NCBI GenBank assembly: GCA_009767595.1
Contig: VSDK01018650.1
Coordinates: 135,073-199,072, forward strand
DNA length: 64,000 nucleotides
Source: Symbiodinium kawagutii
Lineage: Eukaryota > Sar > Dinophyceae > Suessiales > Symbiodiniaceae
Direction of reading: 5' to 3'
Part shown: in pieces, positions 55,697 through 64,000 of the stretch
How positions within the stretch are numbered: position 1 is the stretch's first letter
Layout of the letters: each line of letters starts with the position of its first letter
The notes under the pieces: model-generated
What the model was told of the DNA's origin: nothing
Seen by the model: the letters and a program-made list of their open reading frames with translations, nothing else
Databases searched by the model: none
Made by a program: the position numbers and the translations under genes

Positions 55697-57901
55697 TCAC
55701 GGACCTCGTGCTGGAGGGCTGCGAGAGCGTTCTCCTGCTGCATCCTTTTTGCCACCTTCAGCTCTCGGACTTGATTTCATCAACGCCTCAAATGTCTTGA
55801 TCAACTGCGAACTTTGTTCCTGCAAAGCTGCATCTAGGGATGTGCGCAGGGTAGTGTGGAGCCCCTGGATATCCGACTGAATCTTGGTGAACTTGTTTTC
55901 ATTTGCCTGCTGCGTGGATTCCATCTGACACTTGATCGCCGCAATGTCCGATTCCAGAGATGTCATCCGCTCTGACTGGGCTTTGACGATTTCATCCGGA
56001 ATCGTTGCTTGGTTCATGCTTCCTCTAGCCGGTCCATAAGGCTGTGAGATCCCTCTATAATTCTCCCATCCCGTTTTGGTCGTTGCAGTTGGTCTTTGGT
56101 TGGGTTCATTGGCACCCAATTTCCATGGATCTTGGTGAGGATTTTGCATGAAATCAGCACTTTTGACTTCACTGGCATCTGACTGCATCACCAGCTTGCC
56201 TGCCAAAATTGACTTCACATCTTTCGGCGATTCCTTCACCATAGAGTGAAGGATTGGTACAGAGTTGATGGCAAATTGGTGCTCGGTTGGGTGCTTCTCA
56301 ACTCCAACCATGTACCGTCCATTGCTCATGCGCTTCAGTACGCGAAGAGGCCATCCTACCGTTTGTGACCACTGCTCCAGCTTCACTGTATCAACCGATG
56401 GTGGCACATTGGCAAGCACATATCGATGAACACATTTCACCGATGATGGTGGTTCTTCATTTTTGATGGCTTTATATGCTTCTTGGAAATCTTCTTCTGG
56501 GATGCGAATTCCGAAGCTCGGGTGCTTGAACACCAAACCACAGTGCTTGGGGACTGAACTCAGAGACAAAAAGGCCTGTTCAATCTCTTTTCCTGCCCAA
56601 ACCACTCTGTGACCACCCCATTTTGGTTTAGATTCATCATCTCGGTTGGCCATCACAGAAATGAAGATCGGTGGACGTTGAGTGCCTGAAATCTTCAAAA
56701 TCGATTGGACCTCTTTGCTGACTACACTTCCCAACAACGAGAATGCATCAGCCAATTGGGGCTCCGCAACACGATTGCCCAGTGTCCATCTGCGGGACCA
56801 TATCCTGGGAAACTTCGGTTGGTCTGCACCTGCAAATGCTTCCTTCAGTAGGAACTTGGCTGGGTGTTGCTGAAGTTCTTTCCACCATGCTGGGTCAACA
56901 TGAATCTGATGCACTGTGAAGCTCAATGTGGTCAGTTCATCCACCGATATCTCTGCATTCTTCGTTGGTGCAACAATGACCGGTGTTTGACCAAAATTTG
57001 TCAACCATGCTTGAATGAGTGCATGATTCCCATGGATGTCTTTGACCGTAATCTCGATTTGTTGAACCTGAATCTGTGCATTTGCCACCACTGGTTCACA
57101 TGTGAGGGCAGAATTCACTTCTGAGGTGAGCAACTTTCCCTTGGAGACATATGGCTCCAGCTCTGCCGGTGTTGAGATTGCCAGCCCTTTGACAACTGGA
57201 TTCCAATTGCTCTGCGGTTCTACATACTGTCCATTTCGAATCATGAAGGACTTTGGAATCCACTGAATCTGATTCGGGTCCAACCTTTGTGTGTTTTGTT
57301 TCGGAGTCTTGCTCCATTTGGAACGCCAGAAAGATTGAAGCTTGTGTACTGCCTGTGTCTTCGTCATGCTTTGCACTGGGATGTTGTGACGAACGCAGCT
57401 TTCCAAAATTGTGTGGTAAGCAACTTGGTCTTTGGCATTCAACACACTTTTCAATTGACTGTCCCCAAATTGATTCAAGCGTTCTGCAATGGTAGTCGAT
57501 TCGGATGCATTGTGCCCCTTGCTAATGAGCACCGCAGCAATTCGACCGATCAAACGCAGGTTCTGCTGTGGTTTCTTCTCACTCTCGGATCCAAACCCAT
57601 GAAGAGTAGGCCACGTGGGGTTTTCCATCATAACCTTCATGAATGCAATTCTCATTGGAAAGGCAGGGTGATCCAGCATGGGAAACGACCGAAGATACGT
57701 TTCAAGGTCTTCCTGTGTGACCACACTTTGCAACTTGATCCACATTGCATCATCATCATCTGGCATAGGAACATCATCCAAGTCCAATCTGGCTTTGAGC
57801 CATTCCAAACCTTCAAGCCCGCACCAACCGAATTGATCGTAATCCAGTCCATCATTGCTGTCAAACTTGACCGGCTTGAGGGATTCACCATCAGGAAACA
57901 T
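55697..57901 (-). CDS. LINE ORF1-like protein, 734 aa, intact
   Basis: A single uninterrupted frame, by far the longest in the window, starting with ATG at 57901. The N-terminal half is basic with many Gln and Trp residues and no familiar domain. The block VHRYVLANVPPSVDTVKL with GRYMVGVEKHP (roughly residues 500-575) resembles an RRM-like fold. Residues of about 655-715 are a predicted coiled coil (QSERMTSLESDIAAIKCQ). The tail ends GERSRSPPARGP, an SR-like basic end. This order (RNA-binding fold, coiled coil, basic tail) suits a LINE ORF1 RNA chaperone, and long ORF1 proteins of this kind are common in dinoflagellate LINEs. The assignment rests on layout and on the reverse-transcriptase remnant downstream, not on a diagnostic motif. 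Confidence 0.7.
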   Translation of the reverse strand: MFPDGESLKPVKFDSNDGLDYDQFGWCGLEGLEWLKARLDLDDVPMPDDDDAMWIKLQSVVTQEDLETYLRSFPMLDHPAFPMRIAFMKVMMENPTWPTLHGFGSESEKKPQQNLRLIGRIAAVLISKGHNASESTTIAERLNQFGDSQLKSVLNAKDQVAYHTILESCVRHNIPVQSMTKTQAVHKLQSFWRSKWSKTPKQNTQRLDPNQIQWIPKSFMIRNGQYVEPQSNWNPVVKGLAISTPAELEPYVSKGKLLTSEVNSALTCEPVVANAQIQVQQIEITVKDIHGNHALIQAWLTNFGQTPVIVAPTKNAEISVDELTTLSFTVHQIHVDPAWWKELQQHPAKFLLKEAFAGADQPKFPRIWSRRWTLGNRVAEPQLADAFSLLGSVVSKEVQSILKISGTQRPPIFISVMANRDDESKPKWGGHRVVWAGKEIEQAFLSLSSVPKHCGLVFKHPSFGIRIPEEDFQEAYKAIKNEEPPSSVKCVHRYVLANVPPSVDTVKLEQWSQTVGWPLRVLKRMSNGRYMVGVEKHPTEHQFAINSVPILHSMVKESPKDVKSILAGKLVMQSDASEVKSADFMQNPHQDPWKLGANEPNQRPTATTKTGWENYRGISQPYGPARGSMNQATIPDEIVKAQSERMTSLESDIAAIKCQMESTQQANENKFTKIQSDIQGLHTTLRTSLDAALQEQSSQLIKTFEALMKSSPRAEGGKKDAAGERSRSPPARGP

Positions 57902-58923
57902 GGATGTTCCTCAGCTCCCCCTTTAAAAGGCCATAAGGATACCCCTGGCTCCTGGGCTCCCTCCGAACCAACAGCCAGTAAAACATGTTTGAAATCACCA
58001 TGTCTGGGAGGGTGGCCAACCATCAGCCAAAGGAACTTCCAGTGTAAGCACCCATCATCTCCTGTGGCAAATCGCCCGGGGAGAGAAGCGATCAAGTTTT
58101 CAACCATCGGGAAACCATTGCAGGGGTGCAGTTTCCGTGGACATACATGACAGCACATACAACCATTGTTGATATGAACACGCATTTGTATAGTATCATA
58201 TGACTTCCATATGTCCAAAAAAAATGCCGGTTCGTGTATGTAAAGACCCTTGCATGTGCACATGTTATGGATTGCAAATATACAGACCTAATAGATCCAA
58301 ATAGATCTATATATATATATACATGGCGTGTTGTCAAGTGTTGGTTCAAAGAAACCGACGTCAAGGAGTCTATCATTTCGGGGGATGCTCGCCTTTTGAT
58401 AGTAATTCTTTGCAGCGATTTCTGAAAGTTGTGAGACAAACAATTTCGTGTTAGAATTGGCTGCAGAACATTTCCGCAGGGATTATAGAACTGCGTGGCT
58501 TTTAGATCCCTTACTATGAATTCAACCTTCAATGGATGCCTGATAAATCCATCTAATCCCCAAGACATTAAAAGCTGTAAGCCAACTAGATAACCGTCTG
58601 TGGTTGATGAACTGGATGAGAAACATGCTACTACACATGCAAAGTTGTTTGTGGAGATGCTTTCTGAAAAGCAAGAAATGAAGCTTTTGCTAGCGCAGTG
58701 CTAGCGCAAGTCTGGCGTGGAAATAGATCAATACAATGAACATCATCGAATCAAAAGTCTTCAGCCATTCACTGGTGAATTACATTTGCCAATCAAAACA
58801 CGTCAGATTGCTCATACAAGACTATTCCTTGCCCTGAACTGCCATTCGGTTCCACCACTCCTTGTAGCTCCAAATCGCTCCCTCCTAATCATCAGCCGGT
58901 TAATGACATGGACTCCCCTGCAC
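57902..58923. other. LINE 5' flank / unidentified exon-like DNA
   Basis: Begins with an element E copy (57906-57960). A minus-strand frame over 57980-58110 (MVENLIASLPGRFATGDDG) is protein-like but unidentified; it could be LINE 5' leader or an exon. The rest is AT-rich, with a (TA)n run at 58308-58321. Confidence 0.35.
58846..58890 (-). repeat. Dispersed GC-rich element E copy
   Basis: On the minus strand reads GGAGCTACAAGGAGTGGTG then GAACCGAATGGC, about 35 nt past the donor of the exon at 58924-59066. Confidence 0.55.
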
Positions 58924-59066
58924 CGAGAATGCCGGCCCAAATCTCTCCTTGGTCTCGACCCACTTCATGAAAGCCTCGAAAACGCACACTTTCCTGGCAA
59001 CAACTTCGTGACGTGCCAAGTTGCCCAGCTCAATCTGACCCATCCAGGATGACACATTGGCGATAT
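58924..59066 (-). CDS. Exon of unidentified protein
   Basis: 143 nt, open and protein-like: IANVSSWMGQIELGNLA, RHEVVARKVCVFEAF, MKWVETKERFGPAFS. Acceptor ATCATAG|AT, GT donor (TCG|GTGCAG), with an element E copy shortly after the donor, as at two recognised exons. No family recognised. It could belong to the 5' part of the channel-like gene or to a separate gene. Confidence 0.5.
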
Positions 59067-60398
59067 CTATGATTAAAAAATGCTATAAAAAACATGCATA
59101 TGACCATATCACCTTTTGGAAACCATGTAATAACCGCCATGATCGTTTAGTATTGCTAATGAGATGGTTTAGTATTGCTAATTATGATCATGATTGAAAG
59201 CTATGAAGCCTCAATGATTTTGCAGGAAACATCTCTGAACTCCCGGTATACCTCAAACAGCACCCGAGCCGCGGGCAAACGTTCATACTGACGAAGTCTG
59301 ATCAAACATGATATGGCATGATACTCCCAGAAGGATTACGATGTTATCAAACGCTGGTAATTCACCACAATAATGGCAACCCCGCTAAGCTATATGCAAA
59401 GTTGGATCAACAGGGGTATAAACCTAAACCATCCCAAACCCATCCGGCAAACTTACTCAGCTTTCATTTTATCTGCTGCACTGGCTAGTTGACCCCATCA
59501 TGTTTACTGACCTAGCCAAGCATCGTCCATTCTTTGCGTATCCCCTATTACTGTTGGAGATGTTCTGCAATACTGGTGAGGTAATCTTGCAGGCAAAATG
59601 ATTTGAAATAGTCAGTGCCACTGTGGGTCCACTACTGTTGGTTATTGTCAACCACTAGTGTTGGTTATCATAAGTTCCCTCACAGTCGACCACTTTTGTT
59701 GGCCATTGTCCCCACTGGGACAAAGCCCCGGCGCCTCAACCAATGCAGCTGGGTCTGCATGCACCTGGGCCACGGGGCAACGGGAGATCCATAAGTGTCA
59801 AACGGTACGCAGCTCATGGGAGGTCACTTGGAACTAACCAGCGTGGTTGATATATGTTGATATCATCACTTGCAAGCAGACTTCTGAAAACAGAAATTCT
59901 TCTTAAACTTGCATTTCACCGAACATTATCACATCAGCTACTCGCCGTTCTCCACCACAAGCCATATGTTAACCATCCAACTGCGAACCTTCTTTTTTTC
60001 AAGTTTCTAGTTTGGAAAAACTCAGTGTAGAATGAAGAGACCCAGCTCTTTTTGCCATTTGGTCTTTTCGGGGAGGGGAAATAGTGGGATGGGTCCGCAT
60101 TAACCAACCAAAAGATGGACAAGTGAACAACGACAATAGATACGCGGCTTTGCCCAAAGCCATGGTCTATCCCCAGCTTGCTGGCCGGTGCTGTGCCCTA
60201 TGAAAAATGATTCTGAAATATTCTGAATTGGATGGTTAGCATATCCTGTGCCCTCCCTTAGGCCTTGTAGCGACACCTCTCCACGCCAAACCCGTGCTGG
60301 ATCGGCATGCACTCAGCCAACTTTCGCTATCCAATAGCATTTCGCTATAGCATGGGTACCTGTGATGGTTAGCATGTACCACCATTCATGATCAAAAT
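59067..60398. other. No supported gene; intron-like
   Basis: A short exon-like patch at 59700-59765 (VHADPAALVEAPG on the minus strand, after CCCAG) and another at 60240-60310 are possible, but neither can be identified or chained. Confidence 0.35.
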
Positions 60399-60517
60399 AT
60401 GGCTGTGGGTCAAAACCCCGTACCCCTGGTTCCCTATCATTAACCATTGGTTGCCCTACTGTTACTGGCGATTCTCCCCCATGAAATTGCTTGGTTAACT
60501 GCTTGACCCATAGCCAT
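60399..60517. mobile_element. MITE, family A, best copy
   Basis: 119 bp with near-perfect 15-bp terminal inverted repeats (ATGGCTGTGGGTCAA and TTGACCCATAGCCAT) flanked by AT on both sides. Core CCCCTGGTTCCCTATCATT. Confidence 0.87.
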
Positions 60518-60567
60518 ATGGCCGTTAAACACCCCGGTACGATTTATGTCATCACCATGGCAACAAC

Positions 60568-60733
60568 CCGGCGACAGCTCTGACCCGCTTGGACCCGGCC
60601 AGCTCGGACCCAGCGCCCGGCGCTTCGCTTCCAGGGCACATTTCGTTCTGAAGCTGAGGACTCATGGACTCCAACAGCCGATTTCGCGTCTGATGCACCT
60701 CCCAGGGGATGGAGCCAAGGACGGTACCGGGGG
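60568..60733 (-). CDS. Exon of unidentified protein
   Basis: 166 nt after a strong acceptor (TATTTTCTCTTCAG) ending at a GT donor (GCCGG|GTTGTT). Reads PGTVLGSIPWEVHQTRN, RLLESMSPQLQNEMC, then a Gly/Ala/Ser-rich stretch to KRVRAVAG. GC-rich against its flanks. No family recognised; same strand as the exon at 58924. Confidence 0.42.
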
Positions 60734-61491
60734 CTGAAGAGAAAATAGGGGGGGAAGACTGGGTGTTGTAGCGCTAAGGACTGAAAATGATGAACATTGT
60801 TAATAAGCTGGATGATATGGGGGTACCCCTATGATTTGAGAAACTACCACACCGGCAGTCACAAGGGGTAAAACAACATCAAGCAATGAACAATTATATG
60901 AGAGCAAATGTGTATGAGTGCGTATGCGATGGAATGTTATATTGAAATCATGGCTCGGCACCATTCCACCTAAGCACGCAGTGGAACTGGGACCGCACCC
61001 CACCCTCAAGAAAACTATCAACTAAAACAATTCATTGGCAAAGGGGTGCAACACTTAATCGACGGGATAGTTTTCAATTGACGTAGCGGCCACAGCGATG
61101 ACAACTCATCTCTGGATGCTACACAGATTTGCAAAATAAACTAGGCCATTTTGCCGCCCATGTGTATTCTGAATGATTCTGCTCATCAAAAATATGACCA
61201 GCTAACTCTTAAAAAAAAGCACGATTTGACCATGATTTTGCCCATGATACTTTTAATCATAATGTTTTAACATGTTTTAACCATGAATCTACGATGCTAA
61301 ATTCAGAATGACTAATTGGTTGATGATGGTTTACAAACAAAAACAAACAACATAAGCCATGGTTGGTCACTGGGTCAATGCCAAACAAAATCCCGCTTCG
61401 GCCCCCGTCCGTGGCAACAGGCAACAATTAACTGATCCAGCCGAATGGTGCCACGAAAAGCTTGGTAAAGGCGGTCAAAATGATAGGTTTT

Positions 61492-61562
61492 CTGGTTGGT
61501 GGTTTCAAACCTTATGCAACATATTTGTCAACCAACCAACCCTTGGTGAATACCAGGGAAAC
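61492..61562. mobile_element. MITE, family B, truncated
   Basis: Left end CTGGTTGGTGGTTTCAA and core TTGTCAACCAACCAACCC are present; the right terminal repeat is missing. Confidence 0.6.
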
Positions 61563-61937
61563 TAAGACATGATTCTGACAATCCCACAATAGCTAAGACG
61601 ATTGCAGAGTGTTTGTGTCGGTGCTGATGGTATATCCTGACAGCATGTTATTGCCTGGAAACTGCAATCTTTGGACTGGGCATCCGATCCCTCCTTGCTT
61701 CCTGGTAAGGCTTGGTGCGTCGACAATACGGTCACGAGTCTTGATGGCCACAGGGATCCGGGCTAGGAATTGAATGACTGGTGGCGTGGCGATGCGGAAA
61801 CTTCAACATCGCTGAAATCATCTAAAAACCAGAATCTGAGGGGGTATGAGCATGTTAGGTACTAATGATTGGAGGACTGCAGCAGCAAAAAGAGATGTTT
61901 TGATTCAAATTTGGTAATCAGGTTTGGGGACCAACTA

Positions 61938-61990
61938 CGACAACAGCAGCAGCAACAACAACAACAACAACAACAGCAGCAACAGCGACT
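61938..61990. repeat. (CAA/CAG)n microsatellite
   Basis: CAGCAGCAACAACAACAACA-type trinucleotide run. Confidence 0.8.
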
Positions 61991-63111
61991 TCGCTAATTA
62001 CCGCCACCACCACTGCATCAATAATATATGTGCCATTTTATCCACTGCATATACTCCACTTGTGAATCACATGGTGAACCAAATACCGACATCAGGAGGA
62101 ACCACTACCGCGATGCTCAGCGCAAGCAGCACCCAATGAGTCCGATTCTGGATGAAGAAACTGCGAAGACGTCGGCGCAAGTCGTGGTGCAACCTGAACA
62201 GTCGCAGTCTGTGGCACAGAAATGGCAAACCTGAGCATCCCCAGGAACTCAGCATGCAATCCAATTTTTTTCAGAGAACCATGACAGTGTCAGTGAGCTG
62301 AAACCTACAGGCAGTCCCCTACTTAATCCAGGTGCGACATGGAATACAGCCTTGACTGGTGGTCGAATGCAGGTCTCCCGCACCGTGACCCCACGTTTCC
62401 ACTGGCAAACAAGCAGGGAGAGGAAGCCTAACAACTGCTGGTTTCAGCCACTAGGCTAGGAAATGCTAGGAATGAAGGCATTGCAGGTGTCAAATGTGCT
62501 TTGAGGATTGGACAAACAAGTTTTCCCAGCCTGCTTTTGAACTTGGGTGCACCCTGAACGTGGAGTAAACGCCGCAGGCACTTGATTCAGTTTTGCTTCT
62601 GATTCTTGCAGCTGGTGACCAACTGGTTCATTCTCTTTCCATTGCCACATTGATGACTATGGCACCTGCATACATCTGCATCATGTTGGGAACCATCGAT
62701 ATCATATTATGGCATGGCCATAACTGCCTACAGTTGCCATTGACAGTTGAAGGCACACCTGAGGCTACAACGAAATAGTGTGATCAAGGCACCCTTGCTC
62801 TGACATCATGACATTGAGATTGTGCATCCTCCTCCTGTCGCGGATGGCGGCATTGGAGGAGCATGGAGGAGCGGCTGGTGTGGTAGCAGGTGTCTGAACC
62901 ATCAGGGCCACAAAATGTGATCCAACTTTAGATCCCAGGTAGGCTTCCTTTCAATAAAGGCCCTAGAAGATCAACTCCCAACCTCTCAACCGTCATTTCA
63001 TTGCTGGCCTTGCAGCTCACGTGCAGCTTTTTTTCTTTGGATGTTGGATCGTTGGTCGCTACGATTTTTGAAACAAACACACTAGGGACTCATTGGCCTC
63101 TTTCACTGTCT

Positions 63112-64000
63112 TCACTGACCTTTCTTCTCTTCCGCTCTCTCCTTGTCCTTCTTCATTCCCTTCTGTCGGATGCCCTGGTGCTGCCAATCCAAGAATCTCA
63201 CCGAAACACATTCTGGCAGCAAGGACAGCAACCAAAGCTGCAAGGAATGCGCCCACCATGGGGAAATCACCGCGTCATAGCCAATCTGACGAGCAGCGCA
63301 CTCCACGTAGCTCTCAGGAGTTGGCACTGTCATGGAAGGTTTTCGGATCTTGGCCATTTTGGTAGTGACATACAGCGGTGTTTGAGCTTGAACATGGATG
63401 CCCTTGGAAGCCAATTCAGCACCCAAGCCCATGGAAAACCTCTCCACATATGCCTTGGCTGCAGAGTACTCCGCCAGCAATGGGGACGTTGCTCTGCCAG
63501 AGCCACTGCTGGTGTTGATGATGGCACCACGCTTTCGGGACAGCATCCCATTGGTGCCACTTTCGTCGCCCAAGACGATGCGACTCATCCAAGTCATAGA
63601 AGTCATGTTCACCTCCATGATGTCTGCCACCTCTTGATCCTTCAGCTCGTGAAAATACTTGGTGTAGGGATAGGACATGCCCACGTTGTTGATGAGGATT
63701 CCAACATCCAAGGGACCAACTCTCTCCTTGACCATCTGTCGGGTTGCCGCATCAAAGTTCGAAAAGTCCACCTTGAGCTGGTCGACCACCGCACCAGAGT
63801 ACTTAGCTTTGATCTCTTTGGCCGTCTCCATCAGCTTTTCCTCACTCCTGGCAATCAGCAGGACCTTCAATCCTTGCCGTGCAAGTTCCATAGCATAGGC
63901 CTTTCCAATGCCATCCGTGGCACCGGTCACAATGGCCCACTCACCATACTGCCGCAGTTCCTTGCCAGGGCGAAGGAAGAACTTGTATGCCAAGTAGAGG
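63112..64000 (-). CDS. HSD17B12: Very-long-chain 3-oxoacyl-CoA reductase, 5'-truncated
   Basis: An ER short-chain dehydrogenase/reductase that performs the second step of fatty-acid elongation, NADPH-dependent reduction of 3-oxoacyl-CoA (KCR, HSD17B12/IFA38 type). Numbering from the codon at 63993: cofactor motif TGATDGIGKAY at 24-34, NNVGMSYPY at 102-110, SSGSG near 162-166, catalytic YSAAK at 176-180, and a C-terminal membrane helix (about 248-262, HSLQLWLLSLLPECV). NNVGMSYPYxxYFHE is specific to this family rather than to SDRs at large. The protein ends EEKKGQ, a KKxx dilysine ER-retrieval signal. The frame is open to the window edge (GKELRQYGEWAIVTG is the usual lead-in), so the start and the N-terminal anchor lie outside. 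About 290 residues are present without an intron, in contrast to the neighbouring genes. Stop TGA at 63109-63111. Confidence 0.92.
   Translation of the reverse strand, partial: LYLAYKFFLRPGKELRQYGEWAIVTGATDGIGKAYAMELARQGLKVLLIARSEEKLMETAKEIKAKYSGAVVDQLKVDFSNFDAATRQMVKERVGPLDVGILINNVGMSYPYTKYFHELKDQEVADIMEVNMTSMTWMSRIVLGDESGTNGMLSRKRGAIINTSSGSGRATSPLLAEYSAAKAYVERFSMGLGAELASKGIHVQAQTPLYVTTKMAKIRKPSMTVPTPESYVECAARQIGYDAVISPWWAHSLQLWLLSLLPECVSVRFLDWQHQGIRQKGMKKDKERAEEKKGQ

Larger units (their letters stand above)
50040..57901 (-). mobile_element. LINE-type non-LTR retrotransposon, ORF1 intact, ORF2 decayed
   Basis: A minus-strand retroelement. ORF1 is 57901-55697. Downstream, to about 50 kb, lies a region with no long frame, but pieces of an ORF2 survive. 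Around 55370-54990 is a stretch with endonuclease-like layout (STHITATLVLLTLVYANP, CRGFVYWLGRGLSL). At 52823-52641 is a reverse-transcriptase fragment (TRPITILSLLWRTLAR, LPRSLQGAIPGRDG), followed after a frameshift by EMDKHMAGTSMKIEHAF. The left limit is approximate; I saw no clear poly(A) or target-site duplication. It lies between the channel-like gene and the unidentified exons at 58-61 kb, so it may be inserted in an intron. Confidence 0.65.
60734..63111. other. Intergenic, no supported gene
   Basis: Holds a family C right end at 60818-60843 (GGGGGTACCCCTATGATTTG), a truncated family B copy at 61492-61562, and a (CAACAG)n-like microsatellite at about 61940-61990. It is the 3' flank of the reductase gene. 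A plus-strand patch at 62135-62235 (DEETAKTSAQVVVQPEQ) is open but unassigned. Confidence 0.4.

Noticed and set aside
55597..58150. Plus-strand frames opposite the 734-codon ORF, including one of 287 codons
   Set aside because: Antisense shadows of the intact ORF1; no protein-like motif.
62330..62460. tRNA-like text (GGTCGAATGCAGGTCTCCCGCACC)
   Set aside because: Resembles a T-arm by eye but I could not build acceptor, D and anticodon stems around it.

Overview
This is nuclear DNA of a dinoflagellate, most likely a member of the Symbiodiniaceae/Suessiales. The evidence: genes cut into dozens of exons of about 35-180 nt; 5' splice sites that are often GC or GA instead of GT; 3' splice sites that are almost always AG followed by G; a TIR-like multi-pass membrane protein and a cyclic-nucleotide-binding channel of kinds familiar from these algae; a dinoflagellate-style LINE; and a dense load of short inverted-repeat elements and microsatellites. 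Every gene I can identify is on the minus strand. Most long frames elsewhere are repeat-driven or intronic.

Layout, left to right. 1.29-3.04 kb: a two-exon gene for a TIR-like membrane protein of about 536 aa. 3.0-14.9 kb: low-complexity intergenic DNA with mobile-element remnants and a few unidentified exon-like islands. 14.98-40.4 kb: one large gene in about 30 exons encoding a complete type II (K+-independent) proton-pumping pyrophosphatase. I placed 29 exons by reading the minus strand against the known family and checking splice phase. Twenty-five junctions are settled; those after exons 1, 3 and 10 are not. One short exon, carrying the FKDT segment, was not found; it should lie between 15.04 and 17.00 kb, where a 45-base N run sits. 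41-45.6 kb: intergenic, with a few candidate exons. 45.62-49.02 kb: the last exons of a cyclic-nucleotide-binding, ion-channel-like gene. About 50-57.9 kb: a LINE with an intact 734-codon ORF1 and a badly decayed ORF2. 58-61 kb: exon-like islands of an unidentified minus-strand gene. 63.11 kb to the right edge: the 3' part of a very-long-chain 3-oxoacyl-CoA reductase gene, whose 5' end lies beyond the window.

The genes do not form a pathway. The pyrophosphatase pumps protons across an internal membrane using PPi. The reductase works in ER fatty-acid elongation, a process that yields PPi only indirectly through acyl-CoA synthesis. The most interesting structural signal is in the introns: a mixture of GT, GC and GA donors, four families of short terminal-inverted-repeat elements, and a GC-rich dispersed element found in nine copies, all in the same orientation relative to the genes and several lying just after an exon. 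This last pattern resembles introners (intron-generating elements).
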